Under the pieces are notes generated by a model. The model saw only the letters and a program-made list of their open reading frames with translations, was not told the origin of the DNA and did no database searches. This document shows positions 24,928 through 34,570 of a stretch of 64,000 nt of DNA, piece by piece. The stretch comes from Ruegeria lacuscaerulensis (GTDB taxonomy: Bacteria > Pseudomonadota > Alphaproteobacteria > Rhodobacterales > Rhodobacteraceae), in NCBI RefSeq assembly GCF_013034685.1, contig NZ_WQGO01000005.1, positions 1 through 64,000 on the forward strand, written 5' to 3'. The number at the start of each line of letters is the position of its first letter. Positions within the stretch are counted from its first letter, which is position 1. The translations under genes were made by a program, and so were the position numbers.

Positions 24928-26450
24928 TGTGGTGCCCCCGTTACCTGCATAGCCGCCGCGCGTTGGGTGGCCAGATGCATGATGTCTTCCTGAGTAGTGT
25001 CTTTTCCGCCGGGCAGAATGCCGGTCAGCCGGCCCTCGCACATCACCGCGATTCGATGGCTCAGGCGCATTATCTCGGGCAGTTCCGACGAGATCACGAT
25101 GATGGTCTTACCCTGCTCGGCGAGTTCTTCGAGCAATTTGTAAATCTCGGACTTGGCACCAACGTCGATGCCACGCGTGGGTTCGTCAAAGATCAGGATA
25201 TCGCAATCACGCAGCAGCCATTTTGCAATGACGACCTTTTGCTGATTGCCCCCTGACAGCAGTCGGACCTCTTGCACGTCCGAGGGCGTGCGAATGCCCA
25301 ACTGCGCGATATATCCCTTGGCCGTGGTGCTGATTTCACCGTCATTCAACACCCCTCCGGTGCCGGTGAACAGATCCATCGAAGCCAGCGCAATGTTGTC
25401 GCGCACGTTCATGCCGGTGGCCAATCCGAAATGCTTGCGGTCTTCGGACAAATAACCGATGCCCGCCCGCACCGCATCCTTGGGCGACTTGATCGAGACC
25501 TCGTGCCCGTGCACGCGGATCGTTCCGCTGTCCTTCACATCGGCGCCGAAAATCGCGCGCGCAACCTCGGTTCTTCCGGCTCCCATCAGGCCCGCGAACC
25601 CCAGAATCTCGCCCTTCTGGACCGAGAAGCTGACATCCTTGATCTCTTTGCCGCGATTCAGACCAGAAACCTCAAGCGAAACTTCGGCATCGCCAAGATC
25701 CGGCACGTCCAGAGGTTTCTCGTTCACCTCACGCCCAACCATCATGGCGATGATTTGGCTGATTGGTGTCTCGGCAGCGCCCACGGTGCCCACATATTCG
25801 CCATCGCGCATCACGGTGACGCGGTCGGCGATTTGCTTCAGCTCGTCCATTTTGTGGCTGATATAGACGATGCCCACGCCCTCGGCCTTGAGACGGCGTA
25901 TGATCACGAACAGTTCGGCGATCTCGGCATCGTTCAGAGCCGCTGTGGGTTCATCCATGATCAGAACCTTGGACCGGTACGACAGTGCTTTGGCAATCTC
26001 GACCATCTGCTGTTTCGCGATGGTCAGGCTGCCCACCAATGTCTTGGGGTCCAGCGACAGGTTCATCGAGGCGAATATCTCGGCCGTTTGTGCGTTCAGC
26101 GCGGCCTCATCCAGACGACCGAAGCTTTTGCGCGGTTCGCGACCGATAAAGATGTTCTGTGCAACGGTCAGGTCGTTCATCAGGCTCAGCTCCTGATGGA
26201 TGATGCCAATGCCCAGATCCTGCGCCTCGCCGGGCGTGGTCGGGCTGACCGACTTTCCTTCGATCACCAGATCACCACCGTCGCGCTGATAAATCCCCGA
26301 CAGGATCTTCATCAGCGTGCTTTTCCCGGCGCCGTTCTCGCCCATAAGTGCGTGAACCTCGCCCGAAAACAGATCGAACTGCACTGTTTTCAGCGCGTGC
26401 ACGCCGGGGAAATACTTTTCGATCCCCGTCATGTCGACCAGTTTTGTCAT
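24924..26450 (-). CDS. Sugar ABC transporter ATPase with two nucleotide-binding domains (RbsA/MglA-like)
   Basis: 508 residues. The first domain has Walker [10 protein letters not shown] (about residue 38) and Walker [14 protein letters not shown]; the second has [16 protein letters not shown] in place of a canonical Walker [16 protein letters not shown] and [14 protein letters not shown]. That asymmetry is normal for this subfamily, where only one site is fully active. GGGAGGGAAC precedes the ATG at 26450. It drives import by the permease it overlaps. Confidence 0.93.
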   Translation of the reverse strand: MTKLVDMTGIEKYFPGVHALKTVQFDLFSGEVHALMGENGAGKSTLMKILSGIYQRDGGDLVIEGKSVSPTTPGEAQDLGIGIIHQELSLMNDLTVAQNIFIGREPRKSFGRLDEAALNAQTAEIFASMNLSLDPKTLVGSLTIAKQQMVEIAKALSYRSKVLIMDEPTAALNDAEIAELFVIIRRLKAEGVGIVYISHKMDELKQIADRVTVMRDGEYVGTVGAAETPISQIIAMMVGREVNEKPLDVPDLGDAEVSLEVSGLNRGKEIKDVSFSVQKGEILGFAGLMGAGRTEVARAIFGADVKDSGTIRVHGHEVSIKSPKDAVRAGIGYLSEDRKHFGLATGMNVRDNIALASMDLFTGTGGVLNDGEISTTAKGYIAQLGIRTPSDVQEVRLLSGGNQQKVVIAKWLLRDCDILIFDEPTRGIDVGAKSEIYKLLEELAEQGKTIIVISSELPEIMRLSHRIAVMCEGRLTGILPGGKDTTQEDIMHLATQRAAAMQVTGAPQ

Positions 26451-26489
26451 GTTCCCTCCCATTGTACCCTCATCCCCTAGGGTGTGTGA

Positions 26490-28043
26490 TTACATTACGG
26501 CGCCGATCTGCCAGGGGACGAATTCGACCCCCCCAAATCCCAGCTCTTCGCTTTTGGTTTTCTCGCCCGAGGCAACGCGGATTAGAATTTCGAACAATTC
26601 CTCTCCTTTCGCTTCGATGCTGACCCCATCGGTGATGATGTCACCGCAATTCAGGTCCATATCGTCGGCCATCCGCGCGTACATTTCAGAGTTCGTTGCC
26701 AGCTTGACGCAAGGGGTCGGCTGATAGCCCGAGACCGAGCCCCGTCCGGTAGTGAAAACGATCAGGTTCGCCCCTGAGGCTACCTGCCCCGTGACCGAGC
26801 ATGGATCGAAACCGGGGCTGTCCATGAAAACAAAGCCCTTTTTGTCGACAATCTCGCCGAACTTGTAGACATCCCGCATCGGCGCTGTGCCGCCCTTGGC
26901 AACAGCGCCGAGCGATTTTTCCAGAATGGTCGTCAACCCGCCACGCTTGTTACCCGGGCTTGGGTTGTTGTCCATCTCGCCGCCATTGCGTTCGGTATAG
27001 TCCTCCCACCAATGAATGCGCTCAATCAACTTGGCGCCCACTTCAGGCGTTTCAGCGCGGCGGGTCAGTAGGTGCTCGGCCCCGTATACTTCCGAGGTTT
27101 CCGACAGGATTGTCGTACCACCGTGGCGCACCAGAAGGTCGGATGCATATCCCAGTGCAGGGTTTGCAGTGATGCCCGAATACCCGTCCGAGCCGCCGCA
27201 TTGCATTCCAACCGTAATCTCGCTGATCGGCGCGGGTTCGCGTGTCACTTGGTTGGCAAGTTCGGCGATTCCCTTGATCTCGGCCAAACCTCGTTCAATC
27301 GTACGCCGCGTGCCGCCCTCGCTCTGAATGGTCATGTAGCGCAGCGCACCATCGGGGCGGATCGGACGACCCCCCACCAGGTCGGCTACCTGCATCACCT
27401 CACAACCCAGTCCGATCAACAGAATACCGGCAAAATTGGGATGCTGCGCATAGCCCGCAAGGGTGCGGAACAAAGTGGCATAGCCCTCATCCTTGCCGGA
27501 CATGCCGCAGCCGGTGCCATGCACAATCGGCACCACGCCGTCCACGTTCGGATAAGCTTCCAACAGCCCTGATTTCTCGGCTGCTTCCGCAATGAATCGC
27601 GCGACTGAACCCGAACAGTTCACTGTGGTCAGAATGCCGATATAATTCCGCGTCCCCACCTTGCCGTCTGCACGGTGATAGCCCTGAAAAGTTCGTTCTT
27701 CTGCGATCTTCGGCAACGGGTCATTGGCCGACGCATATGCATAGTCCTGCTGATGCGCCCCCATGCCCAGATTGTGTACATGAATATGCTCACCTGGCGC
27801 GATGTCGGATTTTGCCTGCCCGATGATCTGACCGTAGCGGATGACATTTTCACCAGCCCGAATCGGTTCCACTGCGATTTTGTGGCCCCGCGCAATCTGT
27901 GACGTCAGCGGAGCCGAAACATCCGCCAACTGCTCCCCCGCCTGCAAGTCGCGCAGAGCGATCACAATATTGTCATCCGGGTTCAACTTCACGACGTCTC
28001 GCGCCGCCTTCTCCAGAACATCTATGCCGCCGTTTGCTTGCAT
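26490..28043 (-). CDS. UxaA-family sugar-acid dehydratase (altronate/L-fuconate/D-arabinonate type)
   Basis: 517 residues. An N-terminal SAF-type domain (residues about 20-95, NIVIALRDLQAGEQLADVS) is followed by the large altronase domain with GTRNYIGILTTVNCSG, IVHGTGCGMSG, IGLGCEVMQ, MQCGGSDGYSGITANPALG and GFVFMDSPGFDPCSVTGQVA; conserved Cys residues likely bind iron. UxaA relatives dehydrate aldonates such as altronate, L-fuconate, L-galactonate and D-arabinonate to 2-keto-3-deoxy acids. The surrounding dehydrogenase, lactonase and downstream genes make L-fuconate/D-arabinonate the best guess. It leads the minus-strand operon, divergent from the GntR gene. Confidence 0.87.
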   Translation of the reverse strand: MQANGGIDVLEKAARDVVKLNPDDNIVIALRDLQAGEQLADVSAPLTSQIARGHKIAVEPIRAGENVIRYGQIIGQAKSDIAPGEHIHVHNLGMGAHQQDYAYASANDPLPKIAEERTFQGYHRADGKVGTRNYIGILTTVNCSGSVARFIAEAAEKSGLLEAYPNVDGVVPIVHGTGCGMSGKDEGYATLFRTLAGYAQHPNFAGILLIGLGCEVMQVADLVGGRPIRPDGALRYMTIQSEGGTRRTIERGLAEIKGIAELANQVTREPAPISEITVGMQCGGSDGYSGITANPALGYASDLLVRHGGTTILSETSEVYGAEHLLTRRAETPEVGAKLIERIHWWEDYTERNGGEMDNNPSPGNKRGGLTTILEKSLGAVAKGGTAPMRDVYKFGEIVDKKGFVFMDSPGFDPCSVTGQVASGANLIVFTTGRGSVSGYQPTPCVKLATNSEMYARMADDMDLNCGDIITDGVSIEAKGEELFEILIRVASGEKTKSEELGFGGVEFVPWQIGAVM

Positions 28044-28096
28044 CACTTCCCCGCTTGCTTGGTCATGTTGCTAAGTGGAAAATCTGTACTTGTCAA

Positions 28097-28108
28097 CTAA
28101 CATGTTAG
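28097..28108. promoter_or_regulatory. Palindromic operator candidate between uxaA-like gene and GntR regulator
   Basis: CTAACATGTTAG is a perfect 12-base palindrome in the 83-base divergent region, 18 bases before the GntR start. Its size and placement suit a FadR/GntR dimer repressing both directions. Binding is inferred. Confidence 0.55.
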
Positions 28109-28126
28109 AATGCTAAATCACAAACC

Positions 28127-28864
28127 ATGAACAAACCTCAGGACATTGACGCCGCTTTGCTGCCCGTGATCTCGTCAACGGAAGGGTCGCTGACCCAACG
28201 GGTTCATCAATCTTTGAAGCAAGCGATTCTGGCGCTGGATTTTCCACCCGGCGCAAACCTGCGAAAAGCTCCGGTGTGCGAGCGTCTGGGTGTGTCACGC
28301 GCACCCGTCGCTGACGCAATCGCGCGGCTAGCGTCCGAGGGACTGGTGGATGTGGTCCCGCAATCGGGCACCCGTGTGTCCTATTTCTCGATGGACGAAA
28401 TCCGCGAAGGAGTTTTTCTGCGCGAAGCGCTGGAGCTGGCCACTGTCGCCAAGGTCGCGCGGGATCTGACCGAGGATCAGCGTAAACGGCTGAGCCGCAA
28501 CATGCGCTTGCAAGAGCTTTTGATCGAGGACGAGGACATCCCCGGATTCTATCAGGCAGATGAAGAGTTCCACAGCATGCTGATGGATTTCACCGGGTTT
28601 CATCGCCTTGCGGATGTGGCGCAGACGGTGTCGCTTCAGGTCAGCCGAGCCCGTATGCTTCTGTTGCCGACACCTGGCCGGGTGGTCGAAACTTTGGCCG
28701 AACACCGGGCCATCTTCGATGCAATCGCCAATCGGGACGAACGCGCCGCACAAGACGCGATGCATATCCATTTGGGGCAGTTGATGCCACGCCTAGAAGA
28801 ACTCGAACGGCAAAAGCCCCATTTGTTCAACCTCACACAAAAGTCGAATTGCGAGACCGAATGA
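28127..28864 (+). CDS. GntR-family (FCD-domain) regulator of the fucose/arabinose genes
   Basis: 245 residues. The winged helix-turn-helix covers about residues 20-90 (TQRVHQSLKQAILALDFPPGANL, then CERLGVSRAPVADAIARLASEGLVDVV). An FCD ligand domain follows (about 95-225) with helices containing FYQADEEFHSMLM and LAEHRAIFDAIANRDERAA; His and Asp residues there usually hold a metal that helps bind an organic acid. It is divergent from the dehydratase operon and overlaps the aldose dehydrogenase start, so it probably senses a pathway aldonate or keto acid. Confidence 0.9.
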   Translation: MNKPQDIDAALLPVISSTEGSLTQRVHQSLKQAILALDFPPGANLRKAPVCERLGVSRAPVADAIARLASEGLVDVVPQSGTRVSYFSMDEIREGVFLREALELATVAKVARDLTEDQRKRLSRNMRLQELLIEDEDIPGFYQADEEFHSMLMDFTGFHRLADVAQTVSLQVSRARMLLLPTPGRVVETLAEHRAIFDAIANRDERAAQDAMHIHLGQLMPRLEELERQKPHLFNLTQKSNCETE

Positions 28865-29913
28865 CCGTTTCCCAGACAGAACTACTGAACAACCGCACAG
28901 CACGCCCTGTCCCTTTAACCCGCATGGGCTTTGGTGGTGCGCCGCTGGGGAATCTATACCGCAAGGTTTCGGATGCTGACGCGCAAGCGGCTCTGCAGGC
29001 GGCTTATGATTCAGGCATCCGCTTTTTTGATACCGCACCGCAATATGGCCTTGGTCGATCCGAGCAACGTTTTGGCGAAGCAATCGCCCGATTTGGGCGC
29101 GAGAACATCCAGCTGTCGACCAAGATCGGGCGGCTTCTGCTGGATTGCGAACCCCACGAAGTGACACCCGAAGCCTTTGTCGACGTACCACAGAAACGGA
29201 TCGTGTTCGACTACACCTATGACGGTGTAATGCGGTCATACGAGGCCAGCCGTGAACGGATTGGTGTGGCTAACGCCGATATCCTTCTGGTCCATGACGT
29301 CTGCGTTTTCAGTCAGGGCAGCCAAGAGATGTCCGACGCCAAAGTGCGCGAGCTGTTTGACGGTGGCGGGTACAAGGCGCTGGTTGAATTGCGTGAAGCG
29401 GGTGAAATCGCGGCAATCGGCGCAGGCGTGAACGAATGGCAGGTTTGTGAAAAACTGTTAGGACTTGGCGATTTCGACGGGTTCCTACTGGCCGGTCGCT
29501 ACACTTTGCTGGAGCAAGAGGCTTTGGACAGTTTCCTGCCGCTTTGCGAAAAACGCGATGTCGGGATCATTCTGGGCGGCCCCTACAATTCGGGCATTCT
29601 GGCCACGGGCGCGGTTCCGGGTGCTAAATACAACTACGCCGACGCGTCCGAAGACATTTTGGACCGCGTGCGCAAGATCGAGGCAGTCTGCGCCGCGCAT
29701 AACACACCGCTGATCGCTGCAGCACTTCAATTCGTTCTGGGCCATCCCTGCGTCAAGACTGTCGTCCCCGGCGCGGTCAGCGCCAGGGAAGTTCAGGCAA
29801 ATGTCGCGTTGCTGGATCGCGAGATTCCAGCCGGTCTCTGGTCGGATCTGCGCAGTGAAGGCTTGATCCGGCCCGATGCACCCCTGCCAGCGGAGCTTGC
29901 CGATGCTACGTAA
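28861..29913 (+). CDS. Aldo/keto reductase, probable L-fucose/D-arabinose 1-dehydrogenase
   Basis: 350 residues of the AKR fold. The catalytic set is visible: Asp and Tyr in FFDTAPQYGLGRSE, Lys in STKIGR, His in ILLVHDV. The whole resembles D-threo-aldose 1-dehydrogenases, which oxidise L-fucose and D-arabinose to the lactone. The ATG at 28861 overlaps the regulator stop (ATGA). The end overlaps the mutarotase gene by 11 bases, so it is part of a tightly coupled operon. It supplies the first catabolic step after import. Confidence 0.87.
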   Translation: MTVSQTELLNNRTARPVPLTRMGFGGAPLGNLYRKVSDADAQAALQAAYDSGIRFFDTAPQYGLGRSEQRFGEAIARFGRENIQLSTKIGRLLLDCEPHEVTPEAFVDVPQKRIVFDYTYDGVMRSYEASRERIGVANADILLVHDVCVFSQGSQEMSDAKVRELFDGGGYKALVELREAGEIAAIGAGVNEWQVCEKLLGLGDFDGFLLAGRYTLLEQEALDSFLPLCEKRDVGIILGGPYNSGILATGAVPGAKYNYADASEDILDRVRKIEAVCAAHNTPLIAAALQFVLGHPCVKTVVPGAVSAREVQANVALLDREIPAGLWSDLRSEGLIRPDAPLPAELADAT

Positions 29914-30331
29914 TATTGATCCAATCCTGTCCCCGGACTTGCTGCACACTTTGCGGGCAATGGGCCACGGCGACGAGATCGTTATCGCCGACGCAAATTT
30001 CCCAGGCACAAGCACCGGACCAGACTGTATCCGCGCCGACGGGTCATCCGCCAGCGATGTCCTGCGCGCTGTCCTGTCGGTTATGCCGCTGGACAATTTC
30101 GTCTCCGACCCCGCTTTGACCATGCAGGTGGTCGGTGATCCGGATGCGGTGCCTGACGCTGTGGCGGATTTTCAGCGCATCATCAACGAAACCGCTGACA
30201 ACCCGGCTGATGTACAGGGGCTAGAGCGATTTGCATTCTATGACCGCGCAGCAACGGCCTATGCCATCGTACAAACGGGTGAGCGCAGGCTCTATGGCAA
30301 TATCATCCTTAAAAAAGGGGTGATCGGTTGA
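29903..30331 (+). CDS. fucU: RbsD/FucU-family L-fucose mutarotase
   Basis: 142 residues, the usual FucU length. The start MLRNIDPILSPDLLHTLRAMGHGDEIVIADANFP holds the conserved His of HGDE and the Asp of ADANFP; the end LYGNIILKKGVIG includes the conserved Tyr. The enzyme interconverts anomers of L-fucose (and some other sugars), supplying the anomer that the dehydrogenase uses. It overlaps the genes on both sides. Its presence is one of the better pointers to L-fucose as a substrate of this operon. Confidence 0.88.
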   Translation: MLRNIDPILSPDLLHTLRAMGHGDEIVIADANFPGTSTGPDCIRADGSSASDVLRAVLSVMPLDNFVSDPALTMQVVGDPDAVPDAVADFQRIINETADNPADVQGLERFAFYDRAATAYAIVQTGERRLYGNIILKKGVIG

Positions 30332-31158
30332 AAATCGACGCGCATCAGCATTTCTGGTCAGTCGCGCGCAACGACTATGGCTGGCTGACCCCCGATCTGG
30401 CAGCGATCTATAGAGATTTTCTGCCGCATGATCTGTCCCCCATGTTGGAGCAGGCAGGCATCGGTGGCACGGTGCTGGTACAAGCAGCTCCGACTGTAGC
30501 TGAGACAGAATATATGTTGTCGCTGGCTGATCAGGCTGCCTTTATCAAGGGCGTTGTAGGTTGGGTTGACTTCGAAGCGTCGGCTTCACCAGCACAGATC
30601 GCTGCTCTGGCACAACACCCCGCTTTGGTCGGTTTGCGCCCGATGATCCAAGACATTGAAGATCCCGACTGGATGCTGGGCGACGCACTTACACCTGCCT
30701 TCGCAGCACTGCAATCCCATGATCTGACATTCGATGCGCTGACCTTGCCGCAGCATCTTGGACCTTTGCGGCAGTTGCTGGCTCGGCATAAGAACATGCG
30801 TGTGGTAATCGACCACGGCTCCAAACCCTTAATCCGCGACGGTGTGATCGAGAGTTGGGCCGAGGATATGGCAGCGCTGTCCCGCGACACCGATGCGTTC
30901 TGCAAGCTATCCGGACTGGTGACCGAAGCAGCATCGGATTGGCAGATCGACGATTTGCGCCCTTATGTTCAGCACCTTCTGGATACGTTTGGCCCATCGC
31001 GCCTGATTTGGGGCAGCGACTGGCCAGTCTGCACGTTGGCCAGCTCTTATGAACGCTGGCTGGAAACCACCGAAGCGCTTCTCAGCGCGCTGACTCAATC
31101 CGAACGCGATGCGATCCTCGGTGGGAACGCCGCGCGCGCTTACAATCTTAGGACCTGA
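30328..31158 (+). CDS. Amidohydrolase-family sugar lactonase (L-fucono/L-rhamnono-lactonase-like)
   Basis: 276 residues of the amidohydrolase_2 (TIM barrel) family: metal motif DAHQHFW at the N-terminus, VVIDHGSKP in the middle, WGSDWPVC near the C-terminus. Lactonases of this family open L-fucono-, L-rhamnono- and similar lactones. Translation appears to start at a TTG overlapping the mutarotase stop (TTGA); no better in-frame start exists upstream without lengthening the DAHQHFW motif away from the N-terminus. It performs the second catabolic step, giving the aldonate for the UxaA-type dehydratase. Confidence 0.87.
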   Translation: MKIDAHQHFWSVARNDYGWLTPDLAAIYRDFLPHDLSPMLEQAGIGGTVLVQAAPTVAETEYMLSLADQAAFIKGVVGWVDFEASASPAQIAALAQHPALVGLRPMIQDIEDPDWMLGDALTPAFAALQSHDLTFDALTLPQHLGPLRQLLARHKNMRVVIDHGSKPLIRDGVIESWAEDMAALSRDTDAFCKLSGLVTEAASDWQIDDLRPYVQHLLDTFGPSRLIWGSDWPVCTLASSYERWLETTEALLSALTQSERDAILGGNAARAYNLRT

Positions 31159-31159
31159 C

Positions 31160-32272
31160 ATGACAACACTCAATCTGGATTCTGCCGGGCTTTGGCTTGG
31201 CCGTGTGGAACGGCCGGGTATCGGCCCGTGCGTGGTAACATTGCGTGAGGGTCAGGTGGTGGATATCACCACCAAGAAAGCTCCTACCGTTCGCGACATT
31301 CTGGAACGCGACGACGCCGCGGATTACGTACGATCGGCCCCCGGCGAGGCGATCGGCCCGGTCGAAAGCGAGCATGAATGGCTGGCCCCCTGCGATCTGC
31401 AATCGGTCAAGGCCTGCGGTGTCACCTTTGCAGGTTCCATGGTCGAACGCGTGATCGAAGAACAGGCCGCTGGCGATCCGGCCAAGGCCGAAGCCATCCG
31501 CGCCCGCATCGGCGCGCGTATCGGCGACAGCCTTTCCAACATCACCCCCGGCTCCGACGAAGCCGCACAAGTCAAGCAGGCGCTAATCGACGAAGGCCTC
31601 TGGAGCCCGTATCTTGAGGTCGGTATTGGACCGGATGCTGAGGTGTTCTCGAAAGCGCAGGTGTTGTCATCCGTGGGCTTCGGTGCCGAGATAGGCCTGC
31701 ACCCGATCTCAACCTGGAACAACCCTGAACCCGAGGTGGTCCTGGCGGTGAATTCGCAAGGTCAGATCAAGGGCGCGACACTGGGCAATGACGTCAACTT
31801 GCGCGATGTCGAAGGCCGCTCGGCCCTGCTGCTCAGCAAGGCCAAGGACAACAACGCATCCTGTTCGATCGGACCAATGATCCGCCTGTTTGATGACAGC
31901 TATACACTGGACGATGTGCGGCAGGCCGAACTGACCCTGACCGTAAACGGGCCGGATGGGTTTGTCCTGAACGGCGCGTCTTCGATGTCTCAGATCAGCC
32001 GCGACCCGGCGGATCTGGTGAAACAGACTATCGGGCGGCACCACCAGTATCCCGACGGGTTTATGCTGTTTCTGGGAACGCTCTTTGCACCCACACAGGA
32101 CCGGGATACACCCGGCGGTGGTTTCACCCACAAGCTGGGTGATGTCGTCACAATTGCCAATGACCAACTCGGCGCATTAACCAATACGGTGCGCCTGTCG
32201 ACCGAATGTCCCGAATGGCGGTTCGGGTCGTCTCATCTGATGCGAAACCTGGCCGAACGCGGCCTGTTGTAG
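31160..32272 (+). CDS. FAH-superfamily 2-keto-3-deoxy-pentonate dehydratase (D-arabinonate branch)
   Basis: 370 residues. The C-terminal FAH fold contains KACGVTFAGSMVERVIEEQAAGDPAKAEAIRARIG, the lengthy insert found in 2-keto-3-deoxy-arabinonate dehydratases, and metal-site acids in NPEPEVVLAVNSQG. The product of this reaction is 2-oxoglutarate semialdehyde, which the next gene oxidises. The ATG at 31160 is one base after the lactonase stop. It differs from the second FAH protein at 34571, which belongs to the hydrolase group, so the two should not be read as duplicates. Confidence 0.82.
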   Translation: MTTLNLDSAGLWLGRVERPGIGPCVVTLREGQVVDITTKKAPTVRDILERDDAADYVRSAPGEAIGPVESEHEWLAPCDLQSVKACGVTFAGSMVERVIEEQAAGDPAKAEAIRARIGARIGDSLSNITPGSDEAAQVKQALIDEGLWSPYLEVGIGPDAEVFSKAQVLSSVGFGAEIGLHPISTWNNPEPEVVLAVNSQGQIKGATLGNDVNLRDVEGRSALLLSKAKDNNASCSIGPMIRLFDDSYTLDDVRQAELTLTVNGPDGFVLNGASSMSQISRDPADLVKQTIGRHHQYPDGFMLFLGTLFAPTQDRDTPGGGFTHKLGDVVTIANDQLGALTNTVRLSTECPEWRFGSSHLMRNLAERGLL

Positions 32273-32284
32273 GAATTTAGAAAC

Positions 32285-33787
32285 ATGTTGATCGGAAAAC
32301 ACCTGATTGCCGGCGAATGGCTTGGATCAGACGCCACCTTTAGCTCGGAGCCTGCTCACGGCCCAAGCCATGATTTCCCGGTTGGAACGCCCGCTCTGGT
32401 GGACGCTGCGGTTGAAGCCGCGGAGGAGGCCTTCGCCAGTTTCGGCTGGTCCACCCGCGCCGAACGTGCCGCCCTGCTGCGCAAAATTGCCGATGAGATC
32501 GACGCGCGCGGCGACGCCATCACCGAAATCGGCACACAGGAAACCGGCCTGCCCGAAGCCCGTCTGCAGGGCGAGCGTGGCCGCACCGTGGGACAGCTGC
32601 GCCTGTTCGCTGATCATATCGAAAAGGGTGACTATCTGGACATGCGCCACGACCAGGCCATGCCGGACCGCGCGCCCCTGCCCCGCCCCGACCTGCGGAT
32701 GATCCAACGCCCGCTTGGCCCCGTGGCCGTGTTCGGCGCGTCAAACTTCCCACTGGCTTTCTCGGTCGCGGGCGGCGATACAGCCGCGGCCTTGGCCGCA
32801 GGGTGCCCGGTTGTGGTTAAAGGCCACTCGGCCCATCCCGGCACTGGTGAGATTGTGGCTCAGGCCATCGACGCCGCGATCAAGGCTACTGGGGTGCACC
32901 CCGGTGTATTTTCGCTGGTGCAGGGGGGCAAGCGTGACGTGGGCACTCGTCTGGTGCAGCATCCGCTGATCCGGGCCGTGGGCTTTACCGGCAGTCTGGG
33001 TGGCGGTCGCGCCCTGTTCGATCTATGCGCTCAACGCGATGAACCCATCCCGTTCTTTGGAGAGCTGGGCTCGGTCAATCCGATGTTCATCCTGCCTCAG
33101 GCCGCTGCCGCACGCGGGGCTGGGATCGGGACCGGCTGGGCCGGATCGCTGACCATGGGCGCGGGGCAGTTCTGCACCAATCCCGGCATCGCCGTTGTAG
33201 TCGACGGGCCCGAGGCCGACGCCTTCCAAGCCGCTGCCGAGGCAGGGCTGAACGCAACCGCCAACCAGACCATGCTGACCGATGGCATCGCCGACGCGTA
33301 TCGCGATGGCGTGGCACGGGTGGCCGCTGGCACCGGTGTGACGCAGGTCATGGGCACAAGCTGCGCCGCCCGCGACGCGGCCCCATATCTGTTCGCTGTG
33401 TCAGGCGACGACTGGCTATCTGATCACAAACTGCAAGAAGAGGTGTTTGGCCCGCTCGGTATAGTGGTTCGCGTTCGCGACACCGCTCAGATGCTGCAGG
33501 TCGCCCGCGCAGTAGAGGGTCAGTTGACCTGTACCTTGCATCTTGACGACAGCGACACTGCTGACGCAAAGGCCCTGCTGCCGCTGCTGGAACGCAAAGC
33601 GGGCCGATTGCTGGCCAACAGCTTCCCCACCGGGGTTGAGGTCTGCGACAGCATGGTCCATGGCGGCCCCTACCCCGCCTCGACCAATTTCGGTGCCACG
33701 TCGGTTGGCACCCTGTCGATCCGTCGCTTTCTGCGCCCGGTCTGTTACCAGGACATCCCAACCGGCCTTTTGCCCGAAGACGTGTGA
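32285..33787 (+). CDS. 2-oxoglutarate semialdehyde (2,5-dioxovalerate) dehydrogenase
   Basis: 500 residues of the aldehyde dehydrogenase superfamily. The catalytic Cys297 is in GAGQFCTNPGI and the general base Glu in FFGELGSVNP; VAVFGASNFPLAFSVAGGDTAAALAAGCPVVVKGHSAHPGTGE is the characteristic cofactor region of semialdehyde dehydrogenases of this subgroup. It oxidises the semialdehyde from the preceding FAH enzyme to 2-oxoglutarate with NAD(P)+, feeding the citric acid cycle. It starts 12 bases after that gene. Confidence 0.88.
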   Translation: MLIGKHLIAGEWLGSDATFSSEPAHGPSHDFPVGTPALVDAAVEAAEEAFASFGWSTRAERAALLRKIADEIDARGDAITEIGTQETGLPEARLQGERGRTVGQLRLFADHIEKGDYLDMRHDQAMPDRAPLPRPDLRMIQRPLGPVAVFGASNFPLAFSVAGGDTAAALAAGCPVVVKGHSAHPGTGEIVAQAIDAAIKATGVHPGVFSLVQGGKRDVGTRLVQHPLIRAVGFTGSLGGGRALFDLCAQRDEPIPFFGELGSVNPMFILPQAAAARGAGIGTGWAGSLTMGAGQFCTNPGIAVVVDGPEADAFQAAAEAGLNATANQTMLTDGIADAYRDGVARVAAGTGVTQVMGTSCAARDAAPYLFAVSGDDWLSDHKLQEEVFGPLGIVVRVRDTAQMLQVARAVEGQLTCTLHLDDSDTADAKALLPLLERKAGRLLANSFPTGVEVCDSMVHGGPYPASTNFGATSVGTLSIRRFLRPVCYQDIPTGLLPEDV

Positions 33788-33801
33788 GAGTAAAGACTGG
33801 G

Positions 33802-34551
33802 ATGCATAACCCCTCGGACCGATTGGCAGGTAAAACGGCCCTGATCACAGCGGCGGGTCAGGGCATCGGCCGCGCTACGGCCGAGCTGTTCGCGGCAGAG
33901 GGCGCGCAAGTCATTGCCAGCGACATCAATGATGTGTCGCTGGCTGAACTGGCCGAAGTTGCGGGGATCACGACCCTGAAGCTGGATGTCACGGATGCCG
34001 CTGCGGTCAAGGCGGCCGTAGCAGACCTGCCTGCATTGGATGTGTTGTTCAACTGTGCCGGATATGTTGCCGGCGGAACCATCCTTGATTGCAATGAGAG
34101 TGACTGGGACTTCAGTTTCGATCTGAATGTCAAAGCCATGTATCGACTTATTCGCGTGACCTTGCCCGGAATGCTAGGCAAGGACGGCGGATCGATCATC
34201 AACATGTCTTCGGTTGCATCGTCAATAAAAGGCGTGCCAAACCGATTTGCATATTGCGCCTCGAAGGCTGCGGTGATCGGATTGACTAAGGCCGTTGCCG
34301 CGGATTTTGTCCAGCAAGGCATCCGGTGCAACGCAATCTGCCCCGGTACCGTGGACAGCCCCAGCCTGCACGACCGTTTGCGGGCGACCGGTGACTATGA
34401 AACGGCAATGTCCGGCTTTATAGCCCGCCAACCGATGGGGCGCATCGGCTCGGCGGACGAAATCGCAGAGCTCGCGCTTTATCTCGCAAGCGACGCCAGC
34501 AAATACACCACCGGCCAGCCATTCGCCATCGATGGCGGCTGGACGATCTGA
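33802..34551 (+). CDS. SDR-family 2-keto-3-deoxy-L-fuconate dehydrogenase
   Basis: 249 residues. Classical SDR elements: cofactor motif TAAGQGIGRATA, NNAG-like FNCAGYV, catalytic Ser in INMSSVASS, Tyr151 and Lys155 in YCASK, and C-terminal GQPFAIDGGW. Members of this subgroup oxidise C4 of 2-keto-3-deoxy-L-fuconate. The ATG at 33802 is the usual N-terminal length; a GTG at 33784 overlapping the previous stop is an alternative. It prepares the 2,4-diketo acid cleaved by the next enzyme, the L-fucose branch of the pathway. Confidence 0.85.
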   Translation: MHNPSDRLAGKTALITAAGQGIGRATAELFAAEGAQVIASDINDVSLAELAEVAGITTLKLDVTDAAAVKAAVADLPALDVLFNCAGYVAGGTILDCNESDWDFSFDLNVKAMYRLIRVTLPGMLGKDGGSIINMSSVASSIKGVPNRFAYCASKAAVIGLTKAVAADFVQQGIRCNAICPGTVDSPSLHDRLRATGDYETAMSGFIARQPMGRIGSADEIAELALYLASDASKYTTGQPFAIDGGWTI

Positions 34552-34570
34552 AGATAGTGAGGATTTTACG

